Made by a program: the position numbers and the translations under genes. Source: Mrakia gelida (lineage: Eukaryota > Basidiomycota > Tremellomycetes > Cystofilobasidiales > Mrakiaceae). From it: a stretch of DNA of 64,000 nt. Of the stretch, positions 11,801-23,992 are shown piece after piece. Under the pieces are notes generated by a model. It did no database searches. It was not told the DNA's origin and worked only from the letters and a program-made list of their open reading frames with translations. Position 1 is the stretch's first letter, and each line of letters starts with the position of its first letter. The stretch covers positions 372,001-436,000 of the forward strand of contig BRON01000003.1 in the NCBI GenBank assembly GCA_024345305.1, read 5' to 3'.

Positions 11801-13742
11801 TGATGGTCGACTCGCTTCCGGTCCTCCTGAGTACGTTGTGTATCGACGACGTCGAGGTCGACCGGATTGAGGCTCCATCCTTCGCCAGAACACCCTCCAA
11901 CGACGCTCTCGCCTTCCCAACCTCCTGCTTCTCCTCGTCTCCTCCAGCATCCCCACTCTCGACCGTCGTCGGCGTCGTGACTCCACTTCCGATGGATCGA
12001 TTCCCGTCGTGGAACTCGAAGCTCGTCTCCGAAACCTCGCTTCCGCTAGCTCCTTCGACTTGGGGGGAGGAGGTCGAGACGGGTTCGGGATCGGAGGCGA
12101 CGAAGAAGGTGGGATGGTGGTCGTCGAAGACAGCGAGAGGTGAGGATGGTAGTGGTGAGGTTTCGTGGGTGGGAGAGGGGAAGTTGGAGTGGGTGACGGG
12201 AGGAGGGTAGAGGATTTTGGAGAACCAAGGGTGGGCGAGGATCTCCTTGACGCAAGGACGTTTGGCTGGGTCGAGGGAGAGCATGGAGCGGATGAGAGAG
12301 AGTGGTTCTGATGAATAGGAAGAGTAGAGGGAAGTTCGAGAGTCAGAGGGCGAGGTCGAGAGGGTAGGAAAGCGTCCGTCGAGGAGAGAAGGAAGGCGAG
12401 GACGCGAAAGAGACGTACCTTCGGCGAGCCATTCTGGCTCCTCGTAGACTCCTTGGATGATCATCCTCTTCATCACCTCCTCGTCATCGTCGTCGAACGG
12501 GAGTCCTCCACACAGCAGGCAGTAAAGGATGATGCCCATCGACCAAACGTCGACCTCTGTTGACGCGACGAAGGAAAGGTCGAGGTCAGCTCCGCGTTCT
12601 CTCGTCCTCGAACCTCCCGCAACTCCGTCTCCTTAATCCCATAATAGAGAGCGACCATCGCAGCGGAAAGAGATGAAACAAGGAACTCACCTTCTCCAAC
12701 GTACTTCTTCCCCGTCAACATCTCAGGACTCGCGTACCCCGTCGTCCCACAAAACGTCTCCAACAACCTTCCTGACTCCCATTCCCTCACGAACCCCAGA
12801 TCCCCCAGCTTGACCTTCAGCTCCCCATCCAACAGCACGTTCTCCAGCTTCAGATCCCTGTGAACGACTCCCATCGAGTGCATGTAGCCCACCGCTAATC
12901 CCAACTCTCCAAAGATCCTCCTCGCCTCGTGTTCGGGGAGTCGCCCTCGCTCGACGAGGTAGTCGAAGAGCTCTCCTCCTGCGCAGAGCTCCGTAACGAG
13001 GTAGATGTGTGATTCCGTCGCGAGGACCTCGAGAAGTTGACAGATGTTGGGGTGGTGAAGACGACGGTGGTGGTGGATTTCTCGAGTGAGGGAGGAGGTG
13101 AGGGCTTTGGGGATCTTCTTGATCGCGCATCGAGTTGAGGTGAGCCGGTGAGTGCAGAGATGGACGAGACCGTAGGTTCCTGGAGGATGGTAGGCAAGGG
13201 TAGAAGGGATCGGAAGTCAGCTAGAGAGTTCTGACGGGAAGGCAAACGAGAGGATGTGCAGGAGAAGGAGGAGACCTCGAGGGAGGAAAGACGGGGTCGA
13301 GCTCGAGCTGACGTGCTGACAGGAGCAGGGTGAGCTCGACCGTCGGTGCTCGAGAGGGTACAGAAGATCGCAGTTTTCCCCAGCATCTGAGTGCCATGCT
13401 TCCCTTCTTGAGCGAGGAGAGCACGAGAAGGTAGCATCGAAGGCTAGAAGATGACGTGAAGAGACTGACCTTCTCCGATGACCCGTCCCAAGGTGTAGCC
13501 TCCGACGACTCTGAGCTTCTCCGAGCAGAGCTCCTTCCCTAACTCTTGATAAGCATTGGCGAGCTGGACATGTGCATAAGGAGAGAGGTGTGTTGGGTCA
13601 GTCAGGTCGCGTCGATGTCGAGGAAGGATGGGGCGGCTCGGGAAGGAAGGGAGGGAAGGGGAGGGGAGGGAGGAAGAGAGTTGAAGAGACGAACCTGAGC
13701 TCTCTGGTTATTCGACACACTCCCGGTTCGCAAACGTGACAT
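8823..13742 (-). CDS. Large CAMK-type Ser/Thr protein kinase with long disordered tail
   Basis: The N-terminal third is a complete kinase domain. It begins after MSRLRTGSVSNNQRAQ (ATG at 13742) and the phrase LGRVIGEGTYGLVHL (Gly-rich loop). The catalytic Lys lies in CAIKKIPK, the catalytic loop is VVHRDLKLENVLL, the metal site is DLG rather than DFG, and the activation segment ends GYASPEM. DVWSMGIILYCLLCGGLPF and DPAKRP follow. These match the CAMK-like family (Kin4/Snf1-like relatives). The tail of over 1,000 residues is rich in Ser, Pro and Arg, with one conserved-looking island, GFDTGQLVHSVTNDACDTS then GALWWILK, resembling a small UBA-like or kinase-associated domain. The last exon runs unbroken from about 12300 to the TGA at 8823; exons upstream are short. 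Many RRxS-type and SP/TP sites suggest heavy phosphorylation (inference). Which yeast kinase is the orthologue cannot be settled from sequence alone. Confidence 0.88.
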
Positions 13743-14137
13743 CTAGTGAGAAAAGAGAAGCTTCCGGCCGGCCGAGGATGAGCTTGAACGAGACGGGAGC
13801 CTAGAATCTATTGGTGAGGAGGGGAGAGGAGGGAAGGGAAGGGAGGGAAGGAGAGGGGCGGCGCGAGAGTGGTCGTCCGTTGCGCGAGAGTCCAGGCTCA
13901 GAGTACCGAAAGATTGAGTTTTTGACTGGGGGTGGTTAGGAAGGGAGGCTGATCTCAAGAGGATGACGAGATAGAAGAGGTCGGATGTAGAGATCGGAAG
14001 GAAGGGAGGAGCGAGTTGACCGTTGAGAGCTCAAAGGAAGGAGAAGGGAGGGAGGGCCAAGACGAGCTTGCCCTTTCTCTCCTTCCCGTCTGCCCACAAC
14101 CACGTTCACACTTTCAATCAGCATCTCTTCGTCCAGC
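13743..14137. promoter_or_regulatory. Divergent promoter, kinase (-) and AIM41 (+)
   Basis: A 395-bp spacer between two start codons that point away from each other, so both promoters must lie here. It is purine-rich on the left and pyrimidine-rich toward the AIM41 start. No specific operator is recognised. Confidence 0.6.
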
Positions 14138-15181
14138 ATGTCTCTCCCTCTTCTCCCTCGCCTCGCTCTTCGTCGGTCGATACCAGCTCCCTCGTCTTCG
14201 CTGCGTCGATTCTTCGCGGCGGAAGCTCCTCCTCCCTCCTCCTCCTCATCTTCCTCCCCCGTCGTCGATGCGGCTGTCAACGCTCTCCCCATCCGAGATC
14301 AGCTCAAAACAGCTCTCAAGACTGCTATGAGAGCTAAGGATCAGAACTCTACCACCATCGTGAAGGTCAGTCGCCTCTCAGCATCTCTAGTGGACAAGGA
14401 AATGAGCTTTGAAGCTGACCTTCCTTTCCTCCTCGTCCTTCGTTTTCTCTTCCTCAAAGTCCATACTAGCGGACATCATCTACCACGAGAAATCCTCCAG
14501 CCCACCTAAACCAGCAGACGATCAGTCCGTCTACTCGGTCATCCAAAAAGCTGTCGCTCAGAGGGTTCGTTCAGCGTCTCTCTCTCATCATCTCTTGAGT
14601 CGACGACACTTCACTTTTCGTTCAAGCTCACACCCTCGCTTTGCCTTGCCTCCTCTTCGTTTTGTCTCGCAGAAAGAGTCCTCCGCAAGCTATCTTGCTG
14701 CGAAACGTCAAGATCTCGCCGACAAGGAATCCTCCGAGGCGACTTTCATCTCTCAGTTCTTGCCCAAGTCGTTGACCACCGAAGAGGTGACCTCGAGCAC
14801 TCTTCCCTCCTTCTCCGTCCTTCGCGAGGTTCTCGTCTTTGTGTTTCTGACCCAGCCTCGCCCACTCTCCTGCTTTGCTTCGCCTCAACCAGATCACCGC
14901 CACCCTCACCCGTCTATCCAAGGAGCTCTCCCTGCCTGAAGGGGACATGAGATCCCTCGGTTCGTTTCTTCCTCTCTTCTCTTCTCGCTCTCGACGCGTC
15001 TGTCTCATCCTCGTCCTCGTCGTCGTTCTTCAACTCACCCTTCTTTTCCGTCCGTTCGTACGCAGGCAAGCTCATCGGAGCCTTCTGGAAAGAAGTCGAA
15101 AAAGTCAAAGCCGATGGAGGAGAGGTCGGTAAGATCGCGAAGGATCTCCTGAAGATCGTGGTTCCAGGAGGGAAGAAGTGA
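14138..15181 (+). CDS. AIM41: Mitochondrial GatB/YqeY-domain protein, AIM41-like
   Basis: The N-terminus (MSLPLLPRLALRRSIPAPS) is Arg/Ser/Leu-rich without acids, as in a mitochondrial targeting peptide, and a second basic stretch ends at LRRFFAAEA. After it comes the YqeY domain: IRDQLKTALKTAMRAKDQ, then ILADIIYHEKSS, YSVIQKAVAQR, a KRQDLADKE helix, then FISQFLPKSLTTEEI and the end VGKIAKDLLKIVVPGGKK. YqeY-type domains resemble the tRNA-binding tail domain of GatB, the amidotransferase that makes Gln-tRNA in mitochondria; yeast AIM41 itself has no settled function. Five exons join in frame, with introns at about 14366-14459, 14570-14671, 14789-14891 and 14960-15065. Length, about 190 residues, fits the family. 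Confidence 0.88.
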
Positions 15182-15184
15182 GTC

Positions 15185-16430
15185 GAGGTCGCTCGATGAA
15201 ATATGTTGTCTTCACACCACTCTGGTTCGTAGACGGGAGAGATGGGCAAGATAGAGGGAGTGGGTACGAGTGGGTTGGGGTTGAGCGACGTGGAAGGGTG
15301 ACGATTGGTGGGAAGAACAGAAGAAAGAGACCCCAGTGGGGGAAGAGGTTGGAGACCGAGGACGGAGGTTGGTTGCGGTTGGTGAGCTGGAGGGGTGGTG
15401 TAGGCCGAAAGAGGAGGATCGGTTTCGGAGGGAGAAGGAGAGAGGTGTCGAATGGGAAAGCGTGGGTGGGCGGAGCGGAGCGGGTGTGAGGAGGAGGGAG
15501 GGGAGGAGGGAGGGAAGAGGTGAGCTCGTCGTTCCTTGAACAGGTCGAGAAAACTCGATCTGCTGGGAACGATGAGCTTGATCTTGGATCGAAGAGGATG
15601 ATGAGGTGAGGACGATGCTTGGTTAGCTCGAGGGAGTTGTCCGAGGCGATGGAAGAATTTTGCCGGCTATTGGTGAGGAGAAAGGAGAAGCTGAGCTGAA
15701 GGTCTTTCGAGGTCGTTCTCAACGCTTCTCCCTCCGTCGCGAGCTCAATCTGAAGGGATCGCTGGGCTTGATAGTTGATCTCGTCTGATGGGAGGTTGAA
15801 GTTGATGGCTGAGCGCGTCTCGAGCAAGGTTTGGGGTGGGGAGATGTCGTTGCCGGCGGTAGATGTCATCTAAAAAGAAAACGCGAAAGTGGTGAGCTCG
15901 GTCGTTCAGCCCAGCGATTGAAAGCCCATCTTCTTCTGGAGCTTCTCCAACGTTCCGCCGACAAGCAGATAACCCGAGGTTCCAGAGGCGCGTGAGCATG
16001 AGTGCGAACTCACCTCTGTTAGAGTCCCGAGGTGGTTGAGCTGGTTCGACGCGTGAAAACAGGGGAAGACGAGACGGAGGCGAGCAAAACCCTCTCAACT
16101 TTTCGGATCCCGGAAATGAGCTTGATATCTCCCTCCGTTTTCTAATCAGCTCAGACTTCCATCCTGGACAGCCTGGAACATTCGTTGTTGACAACAGAGG
16201 TGGGGGTGGCAAGCGGGGAGAGAGATTTCGGTGGAGAGTTTCGAGAGTTTCGAAGGAGTCGGATTCCTGAGGCGACGAGGCGGCAAGAGAGGATGACGGT
16301 CCTCCGTTCTCGACCGATTCGTTGATCTCATTCGTAGCCAAAAGATCTCTCTCCCCTTTTACATGCTGGGTGGTGGTATGCCTTCTTCTTCGTAGCAGCG
16401 ATCTCAGAAGCAGCAAGCAGTCAATCAAGG
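15185..16430 (-). CDS. Uncertain minus-strand gene
   Basis: A real gene is likely here but I cannot define it. An ATG at 15869 opens a frame starting MTSTAGNDISPPQTLLETR, followed by INFNLPSDEINYQAQRSLQI, which looks like folded, hydrophilic protein and not like an antisense shadow. Upstream of this ATG the sequence looks like an intron: a GTGAGT donor near 16020, a GGGCTGAACGACC branch-like motif and a TTTTAG acceptor at the ATG. So the true start may lie in an exon at about 16020-16400, where frames contain ESDSFETLETLHRNLSPR and PGCPGWKSELIRKRREISSS. After about 15600 the downstream frame becomes low-complexity Pro/Ser and is probably intron or 3' flank. No family is recognised. The coordinates are outer bounds only. 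Confidence 0.3.
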
Positions 16431-16688
16431 ACGAACGCGCTTCTCGGGCAAACTGTTTGTTTGCGTCGTCTTCCTACCCCTTCCGAAATCGCCAAATCGG
16501 TCCAGAGCCTCCTCTGACGTTCTGCCTCTTTCCCCTGGCTACTGCGCTGCAAGCGGTAGTTGGAAGTCTCTCTCCTTCCGTTGGGTTTCGAAGTTGAAAA
16601 AGCTCTTTTCTTTCGAGTCTTCCATCTCTCCACCAACCACCACCACCCCCCTCTCTCCCCACCCATCAACCCAACCACTAAAACTACT
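16431..16688. promoter_or_regulatory. Upstream region and CT/CA-rich leader of pyruvate decarboxylase
   Basis: The last 75 bases before the ATG at 16689 are almost free of G and very rich in C, T and A (CCACC and CTCTCC runs). This is the classic leader of a highly expressed fungal glycolytic or fermentative gene. The left part would also serve the uncertain minus-strand gene. Confidence 0.5.
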
Positions 16689-19600
16689 ATGCCCGCTACC
16701 TTCTCTGGCGAGATCACCGTCTCGGTTCGTTCGACCTCTCGTCTCCTCCTCCCATCGCATCGGTCGTCAGCTCGTCGACGTTCGCTTCCCCTCAACTCCT
16801 CATCGCTGACCTTTCGCCTCCTTCTCTTCATTATCTCTTCTCTTCTTGATCATCTTCTCGTACCATAGGAGTACATCCTCGCTCGGTGAATATCTTCTCC
16901 TCTTCTTTCCATCGTTCTCGTCTCGATCTGGTCGAGGCGACGTTTCAGCCCTTCGCTTGGTTTGAACTCTGTCTGACTTTCTTCGACCTTCCTTCCCTTC
17001 CTTCCTTTCAGACTTGTTCAATTGAACGTCAAGACGATCTTTGGAGTCCCTGGAGATTTCAACCTCGAGTTCCTCGGTATGTCCATCCATCCTCTTCTGC
17101 AATTTTCATCCTCGGAGAGAGGAAGCTGACCTCGTCATCTCTCCCTCCCTCGCTCCCTCCTCCCAGATTACATTGAGGAATCTAAGGATATCCTTTGGGC
17201 TGGAAACGCCAACGAGTTGAACGCTTCTTACGCTTGTGATGTGAGCAAATCTTCTCCTCTACTTTCTCGATCCTACGATCATCGACTGACCACCGTTTCT
17301 TCCTTTCTCGATCCAGGGTTACGCTCGAGTCTCCAAGGGCCTCGCTGTTCTCCTCACCACCTTCGGAGTGCGTCTTCCCTCTTCTTCTTCCTTTCCCTCG
17401 CCAACTCAACGAGCTGACGTTCTTCCCTCCTCCCTCCCTTCTTTGCGATCAGGTCGGAGAGCTCTCTGCCCTCTGTGGTGTCGCCGGAATGTGAGCTCGA
17501 TCTCCCTTCTTCCCCATCGCTTTCGACCAAACATCTTTCTGACCTGTCTCCTTCCTTCTCTCCCTCCAGGATGTCCGAGCGACTTCCTCTGCTTCACATT
17601 GTCGGAACCCCCTCCACCAAGCTCCAGTCTTCCGGGGCCCTGCTTCACCGTGAGTTCATCTACCTCTCTTCGCCTCTCGTGCGAGCTCTTCTCACCCTCG
17701 CGAACTCGAGCTGATCTCAACGCTCCTTCCCACCTTCTCCTCCTCCAGACACCCTCGGAGACGGTCGATTCAACGAGTTCGAGAACATGTCCGCTCAGAT
17801 CTCTGCTCACACCGCCAAGCTCGCTCGAATTGAGGGAGCTGGAGAGGTTATCGACGAGCTCATCAAGGTCGCCCTCAAGGAGTGCCGACCCGTCTACCTC
17901 ACCCTCCCCACCGATCTCATCCACGCCAAAATCCCCGCTGCTCCTCTCAACACCCCTCTCGTGAGTCTTCGACCCTTCGATCTCCGATCGCTCGAGTTCT
18001 CGAAGCTGTCGCTGACCTTTCTTTCCTTCCTCGCCCCTCCAGCCCACCATCTCCTCCTCCGCTCCCCCTGCCTCCGCCGCCGACGCCGTTCTCGAGGGAT
18101 CCGCTAAGGACTTCGTGGACAGGATCGTTGCCCTCTACGAGAAGGCTGAGGATCCCATCGTGCTCGTTGATGCTTGCGCTGGACGATTCGGGTACGTCGA
18201 CTCGTCTCCTATTCACTCTCGAAGCTTCGTTCGCTGACCTCGCCCCTTCTTCTCTCGTTGCTCTCCTTCAGAATGGAGGGATGGGCTCTTAAGCTTGTCG
18301 AGGAGACCGGAATGACCTTCTTCGAGACTCCCATGGGAAAGGCCTCCATGGACGAGACTCACCCTCAGTACGGAGGATGCTACAGTTCGTCCTTTCCTCC
18401 TCTTCGTTCTTCCTCCTCGCCTTCTCGATCTCTCGCCTGACCCGATTCCCTTCTCTTTTTGTCCCTCTCAGTCGGATCCAACTCTTTCCCCGCCGTCCAG
18501 AACCTCGTCGAGAAGGCCGATCTCGTTATCGCCCTCGGATCCATCGTCTCCGACTTCAACTCCGGATCCTTCTCCTGGGGAATCAACAAGAACGCTCTCG
18601 TTGAGCTTCACTCTGACCACATGAAGGTTGGGTAAGTCTACTTCTCTCCTCGTCGTCTCCTCGTCTCGTCTTCACGCCACCTCGAAGCTGACCGGTTCCT
18701 TCCCTCTCCTTCTTCAGACACGCCGTCTACCCCAAGCTCTCTTTCCGAGACATCCTCCCCGTCCTCATCAAGCGACTCTCGACCGTCCCCAAGAAGGTCG
18801 GATCCGCTAAGGCCAACAAGGCCGACGTCGCTTCCGCTGCCCAGAGGAAGAACGCCGTCGTCGTTCCCACCGCTGAGGACAAGGCCGACGAGGCCAAGTT
18901 TGGAAAGGGAGTCATCACCCAGAAGTACCTTTGGCCCCGAATGCAGCACTTCTTCCAGGAGTGGGATGTTATCCTCGCCGAGACTGGAACTTCCGGTTCG
19001 TTCATCTTCCCTCGTCGCGTCGCTTCTTCTCTTCCCCTCGTTCTCTTCGACTTTCTTTGCTGACTCGCTCTTCCCTCTTTCTTCACCTCTCACAGCTTTC
19101 GGTATCCTCGATATCCCCTACCCCAAGACCGCCATCTCGCTCGCCCAGGTCCTTTGGGGATCCATCGGATGGTCCGTTGGAGCCACCCTCGGAGCTGCTC
19201 AGGCCGCTAAGGAGTCCAAGCAGGGAGCCAGCCGAAGGACCATTCTCTTCTGTGGAGATGGTTCTCTCCAGCTTACTGTTCAGGAGATCGGAACTATGAT
19301 GCGACGGTTAGTCTTCCCTCCCTTCCTTCTCGACTTCGACTCCCCTCGAACAGCGACTGACTCGATTCCCTTCTCTTCCTTCCTTCTCGCTTCTCCAGAG
19401 GCCTCACCCCCTTCCTCTTCATCCTCAACAACGACGGTTACGAGATTGAGCGACAGGTTCGTTCTTCTTTTTTCTCTTTACCTCGCTTCGTTCTTCGCCT
19501 CGACGCGACTCTGACCTTTTCGCTTCCCTCCTTCTCTTCATTCCTCTCAGATCCACGGGGTTACCGCCGTCTACAACGACATCCAGCCCTACAACCACTC

Positions 19601-19941
19601 CCTTCTCCTCGACTTCCTCTCCCCCGTCCCCAAGAAGGGAGAGACCGGAACCCCCAGGAAGTACCACAAGGTCTCCACCCGAGACGAGCTCGACGCCCTG
19701 CTCAAGGACCCCGAGTTCCAGGCCGGAAAGTGCATCCAGCTCATCGAGATCATGATGCCCCGAAACGATGGTGAGTCTTCCCTCCTTCTCCTCCTCTTCG
19801 CTCGCTCGTTTTCGCTCTCGAACTTCGACGTGAACAAATCGCTGACCTCCTCCTTCCTTCTTCCTCCCCTTCTCTCTTCCAGCTCCCCGATCGCTTCTCA
19901 CCCAGGCCAAGCTCACTGAGGCCGCCAACAACGCCAAGTAA
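16689..19941 (+). CDS. PDC1: Pyruvate decarboxylase
   Basis: This thiamine-diphosphate enzyme converts pyruvate to acetaldehyde and CO2 in the cytosol, the first step of alcoholic fermentation. The start is [12 protein letters not shown], followed by a 17-nt exon encoding EYILAR and then [20 protein letters not shown] (Asp of the active site). [16 protein letters not shown] holds the Glu that activates thiamine. [20 protein letters not shown] contains the His-His pair specific to PDC. The cofactor motif is [16 protein letters not shown] through [12 protein letters not shown]. The end is LTEAANNAK and TAA. Length of roughly 620-640 residues exceeds the usual 560-600 because of an Ala/Lys-rich insert (around 18780-18880, [15 protein letters not shown]). 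About 14 short introns interrupt it, each with CTGAC. Codon use is strongly biased (GGA, CGA, CTC, AAG), as in a highly expressed gene. Indolepyruvate decarboxylase is a less likely alternative. Confidence 0.95.
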
Positions 19942-21106
19942 ATTAGAGCCCCCCCCCCTCCCCTCTTATCTAGTTCTTTGGATCTCTGGTTTCCACTCTC
20001 CCTCCTCCCCCTTCTCCCTTTAGATGTCCTTCCCCCCCTCTCCCCCCTCCCCACTTACGCAAATACTGTGTTATAATTTTAACGACTACGATGAACTGCT
20101 TTGCCTCTTATCTCTTACCACTTTCTCGGACTTGGAAAGAAAGCGAACCCTCAAACCCGAACGAAAACGAAAGAGCGAGACGAGGACGAGACTCGGCGAC
20201 GCGCTCGGACACTTCGTCTCGTTTACGAGTCCCGTTTCGGTCCCCTTTGCTCTTTCTTCGACGAGGAACCAAACGGGACTACCGTTCAATCACTCATTTT
20301 TCTACCGTCTCTACCATCTCGGACCCTCCGACTCCTCGCCTACTCAGCCCTCCAAAACAACCCCCCTCATCCCCCTCTCCAACTCCTCCCACTTCTGCTC
20401 CTCCTTCTCCCTCGAGAGCTTTTCCTTCGACGTCTTCAATATAACGAGACACTCTGCGTTGACTGGATTGAGCAGAAAGAAAGGAGTGAGCGAGGAATAA
20501 ACAAAAACGCAACGCAACGACGGCGACGCGTTTGTTTGGATTTCGAGATCAACAAACTCACAAGCTGCCTTTTGCTCGTCGGCGGCCGCACTCCTCTCTG
20601 TGCTTCCGAAGTGCTTCACTGCCTGGAGGCTGAAAGGGTCGGATTTGCGAAGGTCCATTCGGATCTTGAAAGTGACAGCGGCGAGGGAGCGAGCGGGAGA
20701 GGGAGGAGGGGAGGGGAGGAACGACATGCTTTCGCTCCAGCGGAGAGACGGAGCGACGAGGTTCGATAACTGTAAAGGTGCAAGACCCTACAGTTGGTGT
20801 CGAAGGGGGAGAAAGAGGGAGAGCGAAAAGGTGAGAGCAGACGAGGAAAAGTTCGAAAAGCAGGTCGTCCGTTTCGCGATTCAACAAATCTCAAAGCGTA
20901 CCGCAGACCGAGAGGAGAGAAGCTTTCCTTCGCAGTGAGACTACTCCTGGTCAACCGTTGCAGAGCCGGTCTGTCTGGTCGAGAACGAAACGAGAAAGCC
21001 GAAAGTTCGAGCCTCGACGCGTCCGACCCGGCCCTCAACTTCGCTCTTCCTTTCCCTCCTCCTCCCCCTCCTCCCCATGACTTTCAAGCAGAGTGAAACG
21101 TACATA
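19942..21106. other. Convergent spacer between PDC and the MYST gene
   Basis: About 1.2 kb. The first 130 bp is the PDC 3' flank, C- and T-rich with an A/T-rich patch near 20060 that may hold the polyadenylation signal. The rest has one long open frame on the plus strand (about 20100-20770), but it lacks a good start, intron signals and any recognisable domain. I see no gene. Confidence 0.55.
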
Positions 21107-23992
21107 TCATCCCCCAGTACTAAACTTCACATGAGCTAGCGAAAGCAGAGGAGGTCGGATCCTCCGTTCCGAAGCCAGCTGCAGCCAAAAACCCGACGCC
21201 AACCCGACGCAACGAGGTCAGCTCTCTCGTCTCTCTTCATCCTCGTCTCTCTCCCATCCACCCCACCCCACCTCCCTCAACGAAGATCGTCCAAACTCAC
21301 CCTCTCAACCATCTCCCTCGTAATCACCACCGCCTCTCCCTCCTCCCTCGTCAACGGCACCACGCCTTGTCGATACTTCAGCAGTCCAGCCTCCTGCAGC
21401 GTCAGCGCGACGTCGTCGAGTCTCAAGCGAGCTTTGGAGGCGAGGGAGGATAAGGTGATGGTTTTGGAGGTGGTGATGGTTTGCTCTTCCTCTGAGCGCT
21501 CCCAAGACCCAAAGAAGAAAGAAGTGAAAGGTCAGTTTCAGTTCGACGAACGCGTCTCGTTCCTCCCTCACCCATCCCTCCTCGCTCTCCTTTCCCCCCC
21601 CCCCACCGCCCTTCCCGATTAGACACGCGTTCAACTCGCCGCTCACCCTTCTGATGCCTCGTAACCAACCCAACCGCATGCCTCACGGGTGGGTCGGAGA
21701 GGGGTTCGAGTTCCTTTCTAAGGACGGCGACGAGGACGGAGGTCCAGAAGGAGAGGTAGCCTTTGAGCCCTAGGTCGGAGAGGGGTCGTTCGGGCGTTCC
21801 GGGGGTGGGAGAGTTGAGGGTTAGGCAGTAGCCTGGAGTGAGAGGAGGTGGGTGGGAGAAAGAGAGAGGGGGAGGGAGGAAGGGGGGGGAGGGAAAGGGA
21901 GGGACGAGGGAAGGGAGGGAGTCAGCGGATTGAACGGGACGAGACGAGACGAGACGAGGGGAAGTGTTGAGATGATGCAAGGGTAAAGAAGGGTAGAGAT
22001 GAGTGTAAGACGCACTAAACTCAATCATCAACCTCCCAAAGCTCTTCTTCTGGAAAGGAGGGAACGTGATGATGCACGCGAGGTTGTAATCGTCGTACGA
22101 GATCTTTTCCTGTGAACGTCAAACGTCCAAAGCAACGTCAGCACACCTCATTCGTGCTGCCAAACCTACGAAGAAGGAAAGAAAGGCGTCGTGGGCGCGA
22201 AAGTGTGCGGGACTGACCTTCGAAAAGAAACCAACGACAAAGTCGGATTTCGAGTTCTTCGCGTCCGTCATGACGTAGAAGGTGAAGGCCTCTACATTCC
22301 CAAACCAAGACGAGGCAGATCAGAAAGGGAAGAGGCTGAGAGGAAGGTGGAAGGAGGGGTGGGACGAACCGACCTGCCCAAAACGCAAAACGGAACGAAG
22401 GAACGAACGAAGTCAGAATCGACGCGTCTCTCCCTCGCCCCCTCGCTTCACTCGACTCACAGAGTAAAAGATCGTCTTCTGATCGATGAACAGTTTCCCG
22501 AACAAGCTCAGGTTCTGGCAGTAGAGCTGTGGTGAAAGGACGAGTGAGCGTGAGCGAGCAAGGAAGAGGAGAGAAGGGAAAAAGGAGGAAGTCGAACTGA
22601 CCCTCTCCTTTGCGCCATCCACCTCCCAAATCGACACCCCATCCTTCTTGTACACCAGCGTCCCTGGAGGGTGGGAGGATTTGCAGACGCGCTGCAGCGC
22701 GACAGAACAGACAGCGATGTTAGCGTTTGGAAGAGAGAAAGGAAAGAAAGGGAGAGAGCGACGAACGCGATGTCCATCGTACGAATCGAAGTCCCTCATG
22801 TACTTGAAGCAGCCCTACACCCCATCCAGCGAAATACAGAAGCCCAGTCAGCTCCAAGATCAAATCAAGAGTAAGACGTAGACGACAGCGATCGCACTCA
22901 CATCACAAACGAACAAATCTCCCCTCCCTCCATCGTCCCCTCCTCCCAACCCCCCAGCCAACAGATCCGACGTCCTCCCGTGAGCTCGTAACGTCGTTCT
23001 CGAAATCCCCGGAAGCTTCAAAGCCGCCGTCTCTCCCACACCTCCTAGCGTTGAAGTCGAAGCAACAGGCTGAGCTGCCGTCGGTAATGGTAGCTTCGAC
23101 GAAGAGCTCGACGCCCTCCCTCCTCCTCCGTTCGCCTTGCTGCTCGACGGCGTGCTCGTGTTGGTGCTGGGAGCGGGTCCATCCTCGGACGCTGAGAGAG
23201 GGTACGGGGAGAAGTACCAGGTTGAGATTTCGAAGGAGGCGTAGCGGACTTGGTTGAAGTTTCGGACGCGGGTGAGCTGAGGAACGAAGGAGGGTGAGCT
23301 CGCGCGAGAAGGGAGGAGAAGGGAGTGGGAGGGATGGGAGGGAGGGGACGAACGAGATGATGTTCGATATCTGGATCCGCTGCTGCTTTGCCTGCTAGAG
23401 GGTCCAGTGCTTGGGGCTGAGTGAACGAACGAAGGTCAGCGAAAGCGAGGTAAGGGAAAGGAAGGAGAACCAAAGTCGAAGCTCACCTCTCCCTCCCCTC
23501 CTCCTCCTCCCCCTGCTCCATTGATCTTCTTCCTCTTCCTGAACCCACTAAGTTCACTTTCCAAACTCCTCCTCTCCTTCTCGTGTCGAAGCTGGATCTT
23601 GCTCTTCTCAGGCACGGCCACCACTCCCGTCTCAACCGCGGGCATCTCCTCTTCTTGAATCGTCGGCGTCGTCGAGGCTGCTTCACTCCTCCAAGGACTC
23701 AGAATCAACGCCTCCCCGATCCACTCGTCCAGACGCTTATCCAGTCCGGGGTAGGTCACGTAGAACTCTCGATTCGGAGCGGAGGGTGGCTGAGGGGAGG
23801 GGAGGACAAGGCGGGATTGGAGGATCGTACATTGACCTGCAAGAGAAGGGAAGGGAAGGAGGGAGGTGAGCTCGACGAGTTCGTTCGTTCGTTTCTTCGT
23901 TTCTTTGTTGTTTGCAAGGGGCGAGACTCACGAGTTGAGTCCCCTTTGGAAACGGTATAGTCGTGGCCTACGACGATCGGGAAAGACGACAT
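21107..23992 (-). CDS. ESA1: MYST-family histone acetyltransferase, ESA1-like
   Basis: A nuclear enzyme that acetylates histone lysines; ESA1 is the catalytic subunit of NuA4. ATG at 23992 gives MSSFPIVVGHDYTVSKGDST, and after an intron a Tudor-knot/chromo-barrel segment with REFYVTYPGLDKRLDEWI. A Lys/Arg-rich and Gly-rich linker follows. The MYST core begins at YASFEISTWYFSPYP. The zinc finger reads FVCDGCFKYMRDFDSYDGHR then RVC (C2HC). Next come LFGKLFIDQKTI, FTFYVMTDAK and YNLACIITFPPFQKKSFGRL (acetyl-CoA loop with the reactive Cys), then PGTPERPLSDLGLKGY with the catalytic Glu. The tail ends IRPPLLSLAHVKFSTGG and TGA at 21107-21109. The chromo-barrel makes ESA1 a better fit than SAS2 or SAS3. 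The CoA loop (QKKSFG) is less canonical than the usual QRxGYG, and the linker between zinc finger and barrel is unusually long. Confidence 0.88.

Noticed and set aside
9249..12210. Several long plus-strand frames opposite the kinase gene
   Set aside because: They are antisense shadows of the Ser/Arg-rich kinase tail, whose codon pattern leaves other frames open.
20101..20769. Long plus-strand open frame (about 220 codons) after PDC
   Set aside because: It begins at TTG, has no conserved motif or intron signals and has the composition of shuffled spacer.
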